DNA of 64,000 nt from Planococcus salinus (GTDB lineage Bacteria; Bacillota; Bacilli; Bacillales_A; Planococcaceae), in the NCBI RefSeq assembly GCF_003719725.1, contig NZ_RIAX01000002.1, positions 186,001 to 250,000 of the forward strand, read 5' to 3'. The notes beneath the pieces are model-generated. The model saw nothing but the letters and a program-made list of their open reading frames with translations. It was not told where the DNA came from and did not search any database. How positions within the stretch are numbered: position 1 is the stretch's first letter; every line of letters begins with the position of its first letter. Below, one piece after another: positions 8,931 to 16,960 of this stretch. Made by a program: the position numbers and the translations under genes.

Positions 8931-9453
8931 TGGCATTTCCCCCTTCCTGTTGAGTTAGTTTTTCCCGCAGTGATTTGATGGCGCGATGTTGTGTTGTCTT
9001 TACTTTCCCTTGTGTCCAACCAAGGACCTCCGCTGTTTCAGCAATCGACAAGTCCTGAAAAAACCGCATGATGATAACCATTTTCTGATCCCCAGTACAC
9101 GTATCAAGCGTTTGGTACAATAAAACCTTGTCTTCGTTCAACATCGAAACTTCTTCAGGAATTCGCTCATGTGACACCAGTTGCTGCGTTTCCCAGTCGA
9201 AATGATCCATCGAATGTTTTTTTCTGACAGCAGCTTTCCGGAAATGATCGATAGCCACATTCTTGGCAATCGAAAACAGCCATGTCTTCTCTGAGCTTTT
9301 TCCTTCAAAACGGTCATATGCCTTGAACACACGGATATATACTTCGTGCATCAACTCTTCAGCCAAATGGCGGTTTTTCACCAGATAAATGAGGAATTGA
9401 AATACATCTTGATGGTATTGATCATAGAGCCGATGGAAAACGGAGTCCTTCAT
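8920..9453 (-). CDS. sigX: ECF sigma factor SigX
   Basis: Extracytoplasmic-function sigma factor of 177 residues, which in Bacillus controls cell-surface charge and envelope stress genes. Sigma region 2 is at about 12-80, with the DHFRKAAVRKK segment near 70-80. Region 4 (about 115-165) holds the helix-turn-helix IAETAEVLGWTQGKVKTTQH. It sits between resE and rsiX as in B. subtilis. It is preceded by an ECF-type promoter likely recognised by SigX itself. The start has a GGGGGGAG site. Confidence 0.92.
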   Translation of the reverse strand: MKDSVFHRLYDQYHQDVFQFLIYLVKNRHLAEELMHEVYIRVFKAYDRFEGKSSEKTWLFSIAKNVAIDHFRKAAVRKKHSMDHFDWETQQLVSHERIPEEVSMLNEDKVLLYQTLDTCTGDQKMVIIMRFFQDLSIAETAEVLGWTQGKVKTTQHRAIKSLREKLTQQEGGNANVE

Positions 9454-9477
9454 CTACTCCCCCCGTTCTTAGAATTA

Positions 9478-9503
9478 GTCGTGCCTTTTCGAAAAAAGTT
9501 ACA
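9478..9503 (-). promoter_or_regulatory. ECF-type autoregulatory promoter of sigX
   Basis: TGTAAC (9503-9498), 16 nt, then CGAC (9481-9478) on the minus strand, 25 nt upstream of the sigX start. It resembles the SigX promoter type of B. subtilis (TGTAAC and CGAC). The -35 element overlaps the stop codon of resE. Confidence 0.75.
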
Positions 9504-11280
9504 TTTTTTTTAATGGCAACAGGAAAATAAAAGACGTGCCTTCCCCCACCTTGCTTTCAGCGTAAATTTGTCCGCCATGCGCTTTAATGATGTTGCTGGC
9601 TATCGCCAATCCAAGCCCTGTGCCTCCTTTGCCGAGCGTTCTGGCTTTGTCGGCCTTGTAAAAGCGTTCGAAGACGTATTCCAGATCTTCCTCCGGTATC
9701 CCCACTCCCGTATCAGAGACGGAGATTTTTGCATATCCCTGGTCCTGTTCCACCAGAACACTGACTTCACCGCCGGACGGTGTATGGCGTATGGCGTTAT
9801 CAATGAGGTTGGTCATAACCTGTTCAATTCTGTCTTCATCCAATTCAGCCGCAGCCCAGTCGTCCATCGTTGTCGCAAACGACAGATTCAATCCGTTCTC
9901 TTTGGCGATTTGGGAAAATTTATAGGTCATTCTTTCAATGATGCTATTGAGCTGGACGATTTCTTTATACAATCGCATATGTCCGGATTCCATACGGGCC
10001 AAATTCAACAGGTCTGTGACCAAGCGGCCCATACGCTGAGATTCTTCGTAAATGATTTTGGTCATTTCTTTCCGTTCTTCTTCCGTTGCCCCCACATCAT
10101 CCAGCAAAGCTTCGCTGTATCCCTGAAGCATGGCAATCGGCGTACGAAGTTCATGGGACACATTGGAAACAAAGTCTTCCCGCAATTTTTCCAGGCGATG
10201 CTGCTCGGTCATATTGCGTAAAACGACTACTGCCCCTCGGATTGATTCACCGCTGTAGAGCGGACTGAGGCTGATGGCGTAATAAGCGCCTTCCATTTCA
10301 AGCTCCTCTTCGATCTCTTCCTCCAGTTCCAGGACATGATCGAGCATATGAAGCATCTCAGGCGGCAAAGATTCATCCATTGAACCATCTTTTTTCAAGA
10401 ACCATTGCTGTATCAGCTTTTCTGCCGGGGGGTTGCTCAACAAAATTGTCCGGTCCTGATTAAATGTGATCACCGCATCAGCCATTGAAGTCAATATGCT
10501 GGAAAGCTGTTCTTTTTCCTGATTGATGACTTCCACATGATGTTTCAACTGTCGGCCCATCTGGTTGAAAGCAGTCGCCAATTGGCCGATTTCATCGCTT
10601 GAAGCCGCACGTACTTTTGTATCGAAATTCCCTTTTGCCAATTCAAAAGCGCCTTCCCGCATTTTCCTGAGCGGCAAAGTGATGCGCGTGGACAGAAAGA
10701 ATGCAAAGAACGTAGTAAGGAGAAATGCGATGAAAGCTGAGAGAAAAACGATATTCGTCGTTCTGTTGGCTGTGCGGTCCATCACTTCAAGTGACTGATA
10801 GATAAAAACGGTGCCATGTACTTCTTCACCTGTATTTATCGGACTGGCCAAAACAATATACGCCTCCATGCGGTCTTCTTCAGACAGTGACGGCAAAAGC
10901 ATCTCTTTCATGACTGTTTCATCCGTTTCGAACACTTTTTGAAAATCCGGCTCATTCAAAATAGCTTCGCGGACTTCTTCACCGTTAAGCCCTTCGTGGA
11001 TAAAATATGTACTTTCATGAGGAGCTTCTGCAATAACGGCGTTGGTTTCGGGGCCAAGAATATCATTGATGACCGTCAGCGAAATATCCATTTCCCCATG
11101 CTGATTAAAAATCCGGGCAATCGTCGCAGCTTCCTGGTTCAAGGCTTCTTCAACTGTCTCGCTGTGATAGTTCCCCAGAAACTCCAGAAGCAATATCGTC
11201 ACAATAAACAAGACAAAGGAAACGAGAAGCAGTATGGTGATCCACAGCTTCCCGACAATACTATTCCATATTCTATTCAT
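9499..11280 (-). CDS. resE: Sensor histidine kinase ResE
   Basis: Membrane kinase of the ResDE system that responds to oxygen limitation and nitric oxide. In 593 residues the order is: TM1 about 10-33; an extracytoplasmic loop; TM2 about 175-198; HAMP; a PAS-like region; HisKA with phosphoacceptor His in NVSHELRTP (about 370); and HATPase_c with DNAIRHTP, DTGVGIP and GKGGTGLGLA. It overlaps the end of resD by 8 nt, so the pair is co-translated. Confidence 0.94.
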   Translation of the reverse strand: MNRIWNSIVGKLWITILLLVSFVLFIVTILLLEFLGNYHSETVEEALNQEAATIARIFNQHGEMDISLTVINDILGPETNAVIAEAPHESTYFIHEGLNGEEVREAILNEPDFQKVFETDETVMKEMLLPSLSEEDRMEAYIVLASPINTGEEVHGTVFIYQSLEVMDRTANRTTNIVFLSAFIAFLLTTFFAFFLSTRITLPLRKMREGAFELAKGNFDTKVRAASSDEIGQLATAFNQMGRQLKHHVEVINQEKEQLSSILTSMADAVITFNQDRTILLSNPPAEKLIQQWFLKKDGSMDESLPPEMLHMLDHVLELEEEIEEELEMEGAYYAISLSPLYSGESIRGAVVVLRNMTEQHRLEKLREDFVSNVSHELRTPIAMLQGYSEALLDDVGATEEERKEMTKIIYEESQRMGRLVTDLLNLARMESGHMRLYKEIVQLNSIIERMTYKFSQIAKENGLNLSFATTMDDWAAAELDEDRIEQVMTNLIDNAIRHTPSGGEVSVLVEQDQGYAKISVSDTGVGIPEEDLEYVFERFYKADKARTLGKGGTGLGLAIASNIIKAHGGQIYAESKVGEGTSFIFLLPLKKM

Positions 11281-11989
11281 TGCCTACCTCGAATTTATAG
11301 CCTACGCCCCACACCGTCACGATCATTTTTGCGGCGGCTTCGGATACGCGGTTCAACTTTTCCCTTAAACGCTTTACATGGGTGTCCACTGTCCGCAGAT
11401 CACCGAAAAAGTCATAATGCCATACTTCTTTCAGCAAATGCTCCCGGTCATACACTTTGTCTGGAGATTTTGCCAGAAAATACAGCAGCTCGTATTCTTT
11501 CGGCGTTAAATTCACTTCCACGCCGTCAGCGGTTACGCGGTGGGCATCGTGATCAATTGTCAAATGCGGAAATACGACCAGATCTTTTGAGACAGGCGAA
11601 CTGTTAACCGGTGAATAAGCGGAAGAACGGCGTAAAATCGCTTTCACACGCAACACAACTTCGCGCGGGCTGAACGGTTTAACGATATAATCATCTGCTC
11701 CGGATTCAAAGCCCTGTACGCGGTTGGCTTCTTCTCCTTTTGCAGTCAGCATGATGATCGGTGTCATTTTCGTTTCACGGAGTTCGGCACTCACCTCAAT
11801 GCCGTCTTTCTCAGGCATCATCAAGTCCAGCAGGATGCAATGATAATCTTTTTCCATTGCCATCTCCAAAGCCTGCACACCGTTTTCAGCTTCTTCCACT
11901 ATGTATCCTTCACGCTCCAGATACATTTTCAGCAACCGGCGGATCCTTTCTTCGTCATCGACAACCAAAACCGTAATTTCCTCTGACAT
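11273..11989 (-). CDS. resD: Response regulator ResD
   Basis: OmpR-family regulator of 238 residues controlling aerobic and anaerobic respiration genes. The receiver domain has phosphoacceptor Asp55 in LLDLMMPEKDG and conserved Thr and Lys downstream. The C-terminal winged helix includes VDTHVKRLREKL. GGAGGGATTGC precedes the ATG. It is separated from resC by a terminator and a repeat element, so resDE probably has its own promoter. Confidence 0.95.
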   Translation of the reverse strand: MSEEITVLVVDDEERIRRLLKMYLEREGYIVEEAENGVQALEMAMEKDYHCILLDLMMPEKDGIEVSAELRETKMTPIIMLTAKGEEANRVQGFESGADDYIVKPFSPREVVLRVKAILRRSSAYSPVNSSPVSKDLVVFPHLTIDHDAHRVTADGVEVNLTPKEYELLYFLAKSPDKVYDREHLLKEVWHYDFFGDLRTVDTHVKRLREKLNRVSEAAAKMIVTVWGVGYKFEVGNE

Positions 11990-12045
11990 TGCAATCCCTC
12001 CACTTTCTTCTCTTATGTCCCATTGTAACGTCTAAAATCCCAAAA

Positions 12046-12085
12046 ATAAATAAAAAGCCTTTTCCACTGTTGGAAAAGGCTTTAT
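12046..12085 (-). terminator. Terminator between resC and resD
   Basis: AAGCCTTTTCC and GGAAAAGGCTT arms (12055-12065, 12072-12082) followed on the minus strand by TTTATTTATTTTTGG. It should separate resABC transcription from resDE. Confidence 0.85.
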
Positions 12086-12087
12086 TT

Positions 12088-12271
12088 GTCCAGACTCCAG
12101 CACCTAGCCCCTCGAGTCGCTTCGGTCTTGCCGGTAATGGAAAAGAGCACCATTACCGGCAAGACCTCCAGCGCTGGTCGGAGGTCCGCAGGAAGCGGAT
12201 CAGGTAAGCGTTGCGACAGGATGTTGCGATCTTAGCTTACCTTCTTCTTTTAGGTGCTTCCGCTTTTCTTA
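12088..12271 (-). repeat. Intergenic hairpin repeat element, copy 1
   Basis: An element in the orientation opposite to the copies near 57.7 kb. It starts at GTCCAGACTCCAGC and ends at GCTTCCGCTTTTCTT, the reverse complements of the ends of those copies. Inside is a perfect 17-bp stem (12124-12140 with 12150-12166) and a second GGTAAGC/GCTTACC stem. It ends 1 nt from the resC stop codon. No open frame is believable. It is a family of dispersed intergenic repeats, not a transposon with its own transposase. Confidence 0.75.
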
Positions 12272-12272
12272 G

Positions 12273-13457
12273 TTACGCGTATGAATGCAAACCGGCGATG
12301 ATCAAATTGACAGCCACCAAGTTGAACATGATGATGGCAAAACCGACAACCGCCAGCCATGCTGACTTTTCGCCCTGCCAGCCCTTGCCGAGCCGCAGAT
12401 GCAGATATGCAGCATAGAACAGCCAAGTGATCAGAGCCCATACTTCTTTGGGATCCCAGCCCCAGAAGCGGGACCATGCGATTTGCGCCCAGATCATCGC
12501 AAATATCAAAGCCCCCAAAGAAAACAGAGGGAAACCGATGATGATCGATCTGTAGTTGATTTCATCCATTAAATTCAAGTTTACGTTTTTAACGAACGGC
12601 TGGAAAATCGCTGTCACACGTTTTCTCGCGATCAAACGGATCAGCCAGTACAGAATCGTCCCCACTATAAAGGACCATGTGACGGTCGTCAATTTGCCGG
12701 CATTGATCACAGCTGGCGTTTCAGCAAGCGGCGTCATGGCGTCATCTGTCAGTGCCACATATTCGTTCATTCCGAAGATAGGGGGCATATTATATGTGAT
12801 TTCTGCGGGTTGGCCTTCTTTATCGACATATTCAAAATTTGCCTCATAATTTGTCAAAGAGAAATACGTACTCGAAATGACAAATCCAAGCACCAGGATC
12901 AACGAGTACATGATGGCTTCAAGCCAAAAGCGCTGTTTCGAGTTTTTCGACAAATCCACCACTTTCAACAGGTAAACCAAACCGGCAGCCGCACTGATCG
13001 CCAGAACCCCTTCAGCAACCACCACAGTACTCACGTGGATCGCCAGCCAATTTGACTGGAGAGCCGGTATTAACGGACTTACTTCGCTCGGGAACATGCT
13101 GGCAAAAGCGATGATCAGCAAAGCGACTGGCAACACGACCATGCCGAGTACCGGTGTCTTATATAAGAGATACAACAGGATGAATCCGCCAACAAGGGTC
13201 ATTCCAAAAGCTGTCGTAAATTCGAACATATTGCTGAGTGGAGCATGACCAGTTGCGCCCCATCGGGTAAAGAAATAACCCAAATTGGCGATAAATCCGA
13301 TCACTGTGAGGGTAATGGCCACTTTGCCCCACCGTTTTTCTGATTTAAACGATCCGTTCTTATTCCCTTTTACCGCTCCCCCAAAAACGAATGTCGCAAT
13401 CAGGTAAGCGATAAAAGCCACATATAATAAATTTGCACTCAAGTCAGCTAAGCTCAT
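12273..13457 (-). CDS. resC: Cytochrome c biogenesis protein ResC (CcsB/CcsA-like)
   Basis: Polytopic membrane protein of 394 residues that with ResB carries heme across the membrane and attaches it to apocytochrome c. About eight hydrophobic helices are visible. The tryptophan-rich heme-handling signature WGWDPKEVWALITW is near 335-350, and conserved histidines flank it. It overlaps resB by 4 nt. Confidence 0.94.
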   Translation of the reverse strand: MSLADLSANLLYVAFIAYLIATFVFGGAVKGNKNGSFKSEKRWGKVAITLTVIGFIANLGYFFTRWGATGHAPLSNMFEFTTAFGMTLVGGFILLYLLYKTPVLGMVVLPVALLIIAFASMFPSEVSPLIPALQSNWLAIHVSTVVVAEGVLAISAAAGLVYLLKVVDLSKNSKQRFWLEAIMYSLILVLGFVISSTYFSLTNYEANFEYVDKEGQPAEITYNMPPIFGMNEYVALTDDAMTPLAETPAVINAGKLTTVTWSFIVGTILYWLIRLIARKRVTAIFQPFVKNVNLNLMDEINYRSIIIGFPLFSLGALIFAMIWAQIAWSRFWGWDPKEVWALITWLFYAAYLHLRLGKGWQGEKSAWLAVVGFAIIMFNLVAVNLIIAGLHSYA

Positions 13458-15106
13458 GTCAATTCAGCACCTTTCTTGTCATCTTGTTCCCTGGTCTCTT
13501 CCTGCTGGTCCTGATAAGCCGGAAGTGATGCAAACTCAGAAACTTGATCAAGATCTTTTTTCAAACCAAACCAGTTTTTATTCGTGTGGCCTGCCAGGAT
13601 GACCGTTCCATCCTCCTGTTGCTGGATCCAGAAACGGCGATGGTTAAAGTACATGCCCTGTGCCACACCGATCATAAAGATCAAGCCGCCCAGCCCCAAA
13701 ATCGGCAGGGTTTTATCTTTGCGGATCGTTAAACCGGAAACATCGCGTGTTTCGACATTTTGAAAGCTTAGTTTATATTGGTTTTCCCCGAAAGGTTCAA
13801 TCGTTTCCTGTATTAAGATGAAGCTTGTTTCACCTTCAGGCGTTTCGGGAGTCGTCATTTCCACCAGAAATCCAGGATTGTTCGGAAGAGGAGTCGCCGT
13901 TTGGGGTTCTCCATTGTCGAATCCATCAAAATCAGGGTAATAACCGAGCAATTCCACAGTAGCTCCATTTTCCAGTTCATAAAACTCATCCGGATTGATC
14001 AAATCGATTGTCAACTCACCGAAAGATTCCTCTGTTTCTTTATCGGTCAGCGCAAACGTCATGGATTTCAATTCGTCGAGTCGGAAATCCATCTGATAAA
14101 CTGCATATCCGTCAAATTTCAAAGGCTGGTTTACACGGATCGGATATTCATCCACCACTTCCATATCGTCTGTTGCACCTGGAAGGCTGTCTTCCGGTTT
14201 CTGATACAGTACAACATCGGTCTGGTAGTTTTTCGCAACATTTCCTACACGTTCAATCGCTTCCCCGAAAACTGCCTCCTCGTCTTCACCCGTATAGGTT
14301 TCCAACTCGAAGTTTTGGCTCTCGATGAAATAACCCGGTGCATCCGGGATTGCACGCGTTTCACCTTCTCTGATCCATAGCGTTTCATCCACATAAAATC
14401 CTGGAATCATGCGCAGCATGACGCCAAAAAGAAAAATAATCAACCCGATGTGGTTGACATAGGGGCCCCATCTGGAAAACCGGCCTTTTTCAGCAAGAAG
14501 GCCATTTTTGTCTGTGGACACATTGTATTTCAATTCTTTCAGTTTCGCTTCCGCTTTTTTCATCGTGTCTTCGTTGCCGGGCCCTTTGCCGTATATGCGC
14601 TGTTTGTTCATAAAGCTTACGTGGCGAAGTACACGCTGATTTTTCAACGACCGATACAAAGGCACAAACCGGTCCAGGCTGGCCACGATTAGTGAAATAG
14701 CAAGCATTCCCACCAAGGCGATAAACCAGAACGAGCTGTAGAGATCATGAAATCCCAATGCGTGATAAATTTGTCCGGGAACTCCGTATACATCGGCATA
14801 ATAAGCCTTAATCGTCGCTTCTGTATTGGCCGGGACATATGCCTGCTGCGGAAGTATTGTACCGATTGACGCTGCAACCAGCAATACTACAATAATACTG
14901 ACTCCTATTTTGACACTGGAAAAGAAATTCCATATCTTATCAACAATCGATTTATTGTATGTCTGCGATCTTCTGGCTGTTCCTTCGTATCTCATATCCG
15001 CCAATGTGTTGTTCTGTTCTTTTTCAGTCAAAGACCGCCCGCACGACTCACATAAGTCCGTTCCGGGCGGGTTCACATGACCGCATTGACATTGCACCTT
15101 CTCCAT
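13454..15106 (-). CDS. resB: Cytochrome c biogenesis protein ResB
   Basis: Membrane partner of ResC, 550 residues. Transmembrane helices lie near 68-88, 125-145, 215-235 and 465-485, with a large external domain between the last two. The N-terminus carries a small zinc-ribbon-like motif, CQCGH followed by CESCG. The ATG follows resA by 12 nt. Co-transcribed as resA-resB-resC. Confidence 0.94.
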   Translation of the reverse strand: MEKVQCQCGHVNPPGTDLCESCGRSLTEKEQNNTLADMRYEGTARRSQTYNKSIVDKIWNFFSSVKIGVSIIVVLLVAASIGTILPQQAYVPANTEATIKAYYADVYGVPGQIYHALGFHDLYSSFWFIALVGMLAISLIVASLDRFVPLYRSLKNQRVLRHVSFMNKQRIYGKGPGNEDTMKKAEAKLKELKYNVSTDKNGLLAEKGRFSRWGPYVNHIGLIIFLFGVMLRMIPGFYVDETLWIREGETRAIPDAPGYFIESQNFELETYTGEDEEAVFGEAIERVGNVAKNYQTDVVLYQKPEDSLPGATDDMEVVDEYPIRVNQPLKFDGYAVYQMDFRLDELKSMTFALTDKETEESFGELTIDLINPDEFYELENGATVELLGYYPDFDGFDNGEPQTATPLPNNPGFLVEMTTPETPEGETSFILIQETIEPFGENQYKLSFQNVETRDVSGLTIRKDKTLPILGLGGLIFMIGVAQGMYFNHRRFWIQQQEDGTVILAGHTNKNWFGLKKDLDQVSEFASLPAYQDQQEETREQDDKKGAELT

Positions 15107-15118
15107 TCGAAAAACTCC

Positions 15119-15676
15119 TTATTCAGGCTTGATCGAAGCCATATATGATTCAATATCCTGTTCCGTCATTTCACCTGTGATGATTTTTTCAACCTTGCCT
15201 TCCGGATTTACCAGTACAGTCGTGGGCAATGGGTTGATATTATAGGCAGACATGACGCTTTTCGATTTGTCGATGACAACCGGAAAAGACAAACCATACT
15301 GATCAGCAAACGACTGGACTTCAAAATCGGATTGGGCAATATTCACAGCTAAGACATGGACACCCTGCTCTTTGTAGACTTCATACTGGCGATCCATGGC
15401 AGGCATTTCCTTGGCACACGGCTTGCACCAGGTCCCCCAGAAATTCAGAAATACACCTTCTCCCTGATAGTCTGACAATCGATGCTGTTCGCCTTCCAAA
15501 TCCACAAGAACGAAATCCGGTGCCTCGTCTCCGACTTTCAGCAAACTGACATCTTCTGCCGTTACACTGTTGTAAATCGTGTATCCGATCGCTGCAATCA
15601 GCACGAGCAGAATAGCTGACCTCATAATGGCTCTGTTTCTTTTTTTATTTTTTTTGTTGCTGTTTTTGTCGTTCAA
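15119..15676 (-). CDS. resA: Thiol-disulfide oxidoreductase ResA
   Basis: Membrane-tethered thioredoxin-like protein that reduces the heme-binding cysteines of apocytochrome c on the outer face. One signal-anchor helix lies at about 19-36; the thioredoxin fold follows, with redox motif WCKPC (Cys84, Cys87). The TTG at 15676 is chosen because AAGGAGG sits 7 nt upstream; an upstream in-frame ATG has no site. Length 185 is close to the B. subtilis protein. Confidence 0.94.
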   Translation of the reverse strand: MNDKNSNKKNKKRNRAIMRSAILLVLIAAIGYTIYNSVTAEDVSLLKVGDEAPDFVLVDLEGEQHRLSDYQGEGVFLNFWGTWCKPCAKEMPAMDRQYEVYKEQGVHVLAVNIAQSDFEVQSFADQYGLSFPVVIDKSKSVMSAYNINPLPTTVLVNPEGKVEKIITGEMTEQDIESYMASIKPE

Positions 15677-15711
15677 TGTCCTTCCTCCTTCGAGGCTTGA
15701 ATGCAAATCCA

Positions 15712-15720
15712 ATTATAGCA
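15712..15720 (-). promoter_or_regulatory. Extended -10 promoter of resABC
   Basis: TGCTATAAT on the minus strand, 36 nt upstream of the resA start codon. No good -35 hexamer is seen, consistent with an extended -10 promoter that may need activation by ResD. Confidence 0.5.
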
Positions 15721-15766
15721 AAGTTTCCAGACACAAAAGAACGGAGTTTTGAAGGGTTTGTGAACG

Positions 15767-16498
15767 TTAATGACGCTTTCCGGTTTCTGCCATCACTCGC
15801 AGCAGTTTCACTTCATGCGCTGTTAACTCTCTTGATTCTCCTGCATTCAACCCGTGCAATGTTAAAAAGGCAAATTGTTCGCGGCTCAGTTTCTGGACCG
15901 GATAGCCAATCGCTTCGAACATTCTGCGTACTTGGCGGTTTCTGCCTTCGTGTATTGTAATCTGGACGATGGCTTTGTTTTGTTTTTTGTCGCTCGACAG
16001 CATTTTCACTTTAGCAGGAGCAGTCATGCCGTCTTCGAGCTTGATGCCACGCTCCAATTTTTGAAGGTCTTCTTTTGCAGGAATGCCTTTTAAACGAGCA
16101 ACATATGTTTTATCAATTTCAAACTTCGGGTGAGTCAGCAAATTGGCGAACTCACCGTCATTTGTCATAATCAACAGGCCTGATGTATCGTAATCCAGCC
16201 GTCCGACCGGATAAATCCGCTTTTCCACATGCTCAAAAAAGTCAGTGACCACTTTGCGGTTTTTATCATCAGTCACCGCAGAAATAACACCGCGCGGTTT
16301 ATATAGTAAATAATAAACTTTTTGTTCTTTTTCAAGTTGTACGCCTTCCACTTCGATGGTGTCATTGGAAGATACTTTCGTCCCCAATTCTTTGACTACT
16401 TTGCCATTCACTCTGACTTTCCCATCCAATATCATCTGCTCCGCCTTGCGTCTTGAAGCCACGCCTGCATGCGCAAGCATCTTTTGTAATCTCTCCAT
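15767..16498 (-). CDS. rluB: 23S rRNA pseudouridine synthase RluB
   Basis: Pseudouridine synthase of the RsuA/RluB family, 243 residues. An S4 RNA-binding domain (about 1-60) is followed by the catalytic domain with GRLDYDTSGLL (about 97-107), whose aspartate is the catalytic residue. AGGTGA precedes the ATG. It lies upstream of resA, as in B. subtilis, but the spmA, spmB and dacB genes that precede it there are missing. Confidence 0.93.
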   Translation of the reverse strand: MERLQKMLAHAGVASRRKAEQMILDGKVRVNGKVVKELGTKVSSNDTIEVEGVQLEKEQKVYYLLYKPRGVISAVTDDKNRKVVTDFFEHVEKRIYPVGRLDYDTSGLLIMTNDGEFANLLTHPKFEIDKTYVARLKGIPAKEDLQKLERGIKLEDGMTAPAKVKMLSSDKKQNKAIVQITIHEGRNRQVRRMFEAIGYPVQKLSREQFAFLTLHGLNAGESRELTAHEVKLLRVMAETGKRH

Positions 16499-16562
16499 AA
16501 GTTCACCTCATTGAATTTTTCCTTTGGCCGTTCGTTCCTCTCGGAATTATGGCACATTTTCA

Positions 16563-16640
16563 CGAAAAGCGAAAGCGCTTCGCTCTGTCCCGACAGGCTT
16601 AAGGCAGAACACGCAGGAAATCCTGATTTCCGCTTGCTAC
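16563..16640. repeat. Degenerate copy of the intergenic repeat
   Basis: GAAAAGCGAAAGCGCTTCG and then TCCCGACAGGCTTAAG resemble the 5' part of the repeat units near 57.7 kb (GAAAAGCGCAAGCGGCC, GACGGGCATAAG). The second half is decayed. It lies upstream of rluB. Confidence 0.4.
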
Positions 16641-16646
16641 GATAAA

Positions 16647-16777
16647 CAAAAAAGCCCCTGGGAAGATTAGTCACCATAGTCAAAGAAACTATGTGTCAAA
16701 TCAGTCCAGGAGCTTGATAGTGTCATCACCGTCGGAACGTTAGCACGATTGACAAAATAAAAAGATAAAATAAGTAT
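16647..16777 (-). ncRNA. Candidate orphan small RNA or attenuator leader
   Basis: A strong sigma-A promoter is followed after about 130 nt by a terminator, with no convincing gene between. The start is inferred about 7 nt past the -10 box. Hairpin 1 (about 16725-16757) pairs GTCA with TGAC and ATCG with CGGT. Hairpin 2 pairs AGCTCCTGG (16714-16706) with CCAGGGGCT (16661-16653), has an inner CATAGT/ACTATG stem, and ends in TTTTTTG. A 19-codon frame (ATG ACA CTA ... GGT GAC TAA) runs through hairpin 2 but lacks a spaced ribosome binding site. It could be a free sRNA, an attenuator for rluB 150 nt downstream, or the end of a lost mobile element. Confidence 0.5.
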
Positions 16778-16783
16778 GGTCAG

Positions 16784-16812
16784 ATTATAGCCTACTTAAT
16801 ATACTAGGTCAA
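16784..16812 (-). promoter_or_regulatory. Sigma-A promoter of the orphan RNA
   Basis: TTGACC (16812-16807), 17 nt, TATAAT (16789-16784) on the minus strand: 11 of 12 consensus positions with ideal spacing. Confidence 0.7.
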
Positions 16813-16844
16813 AAAGATTTCTGGTTTAAATTTAATAACTTTAC

Positions 16845-16894
16845 TATTGTAAATATAAATGGAGCAGCTCAATTGTAAAAGCGAGCTGCTCCAT
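16845..16894 (-). terminator. Terminator of the secreted protein gene
   Basis: A 12-bp stem (ATGGAGCAGCTC with GAGCTGCTCCAT, 16859-16870 and 16883-16894) followed on the minus strand by TTATATTTAC. Confidence 0.75.
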
Positions 16895-16960
16895 TCGTTC
16901 CTCGATACCTCTTCCTTTCTGGGTGTTGCTTTTAGTGTTACAATTTGTCAAGTTTATTTC

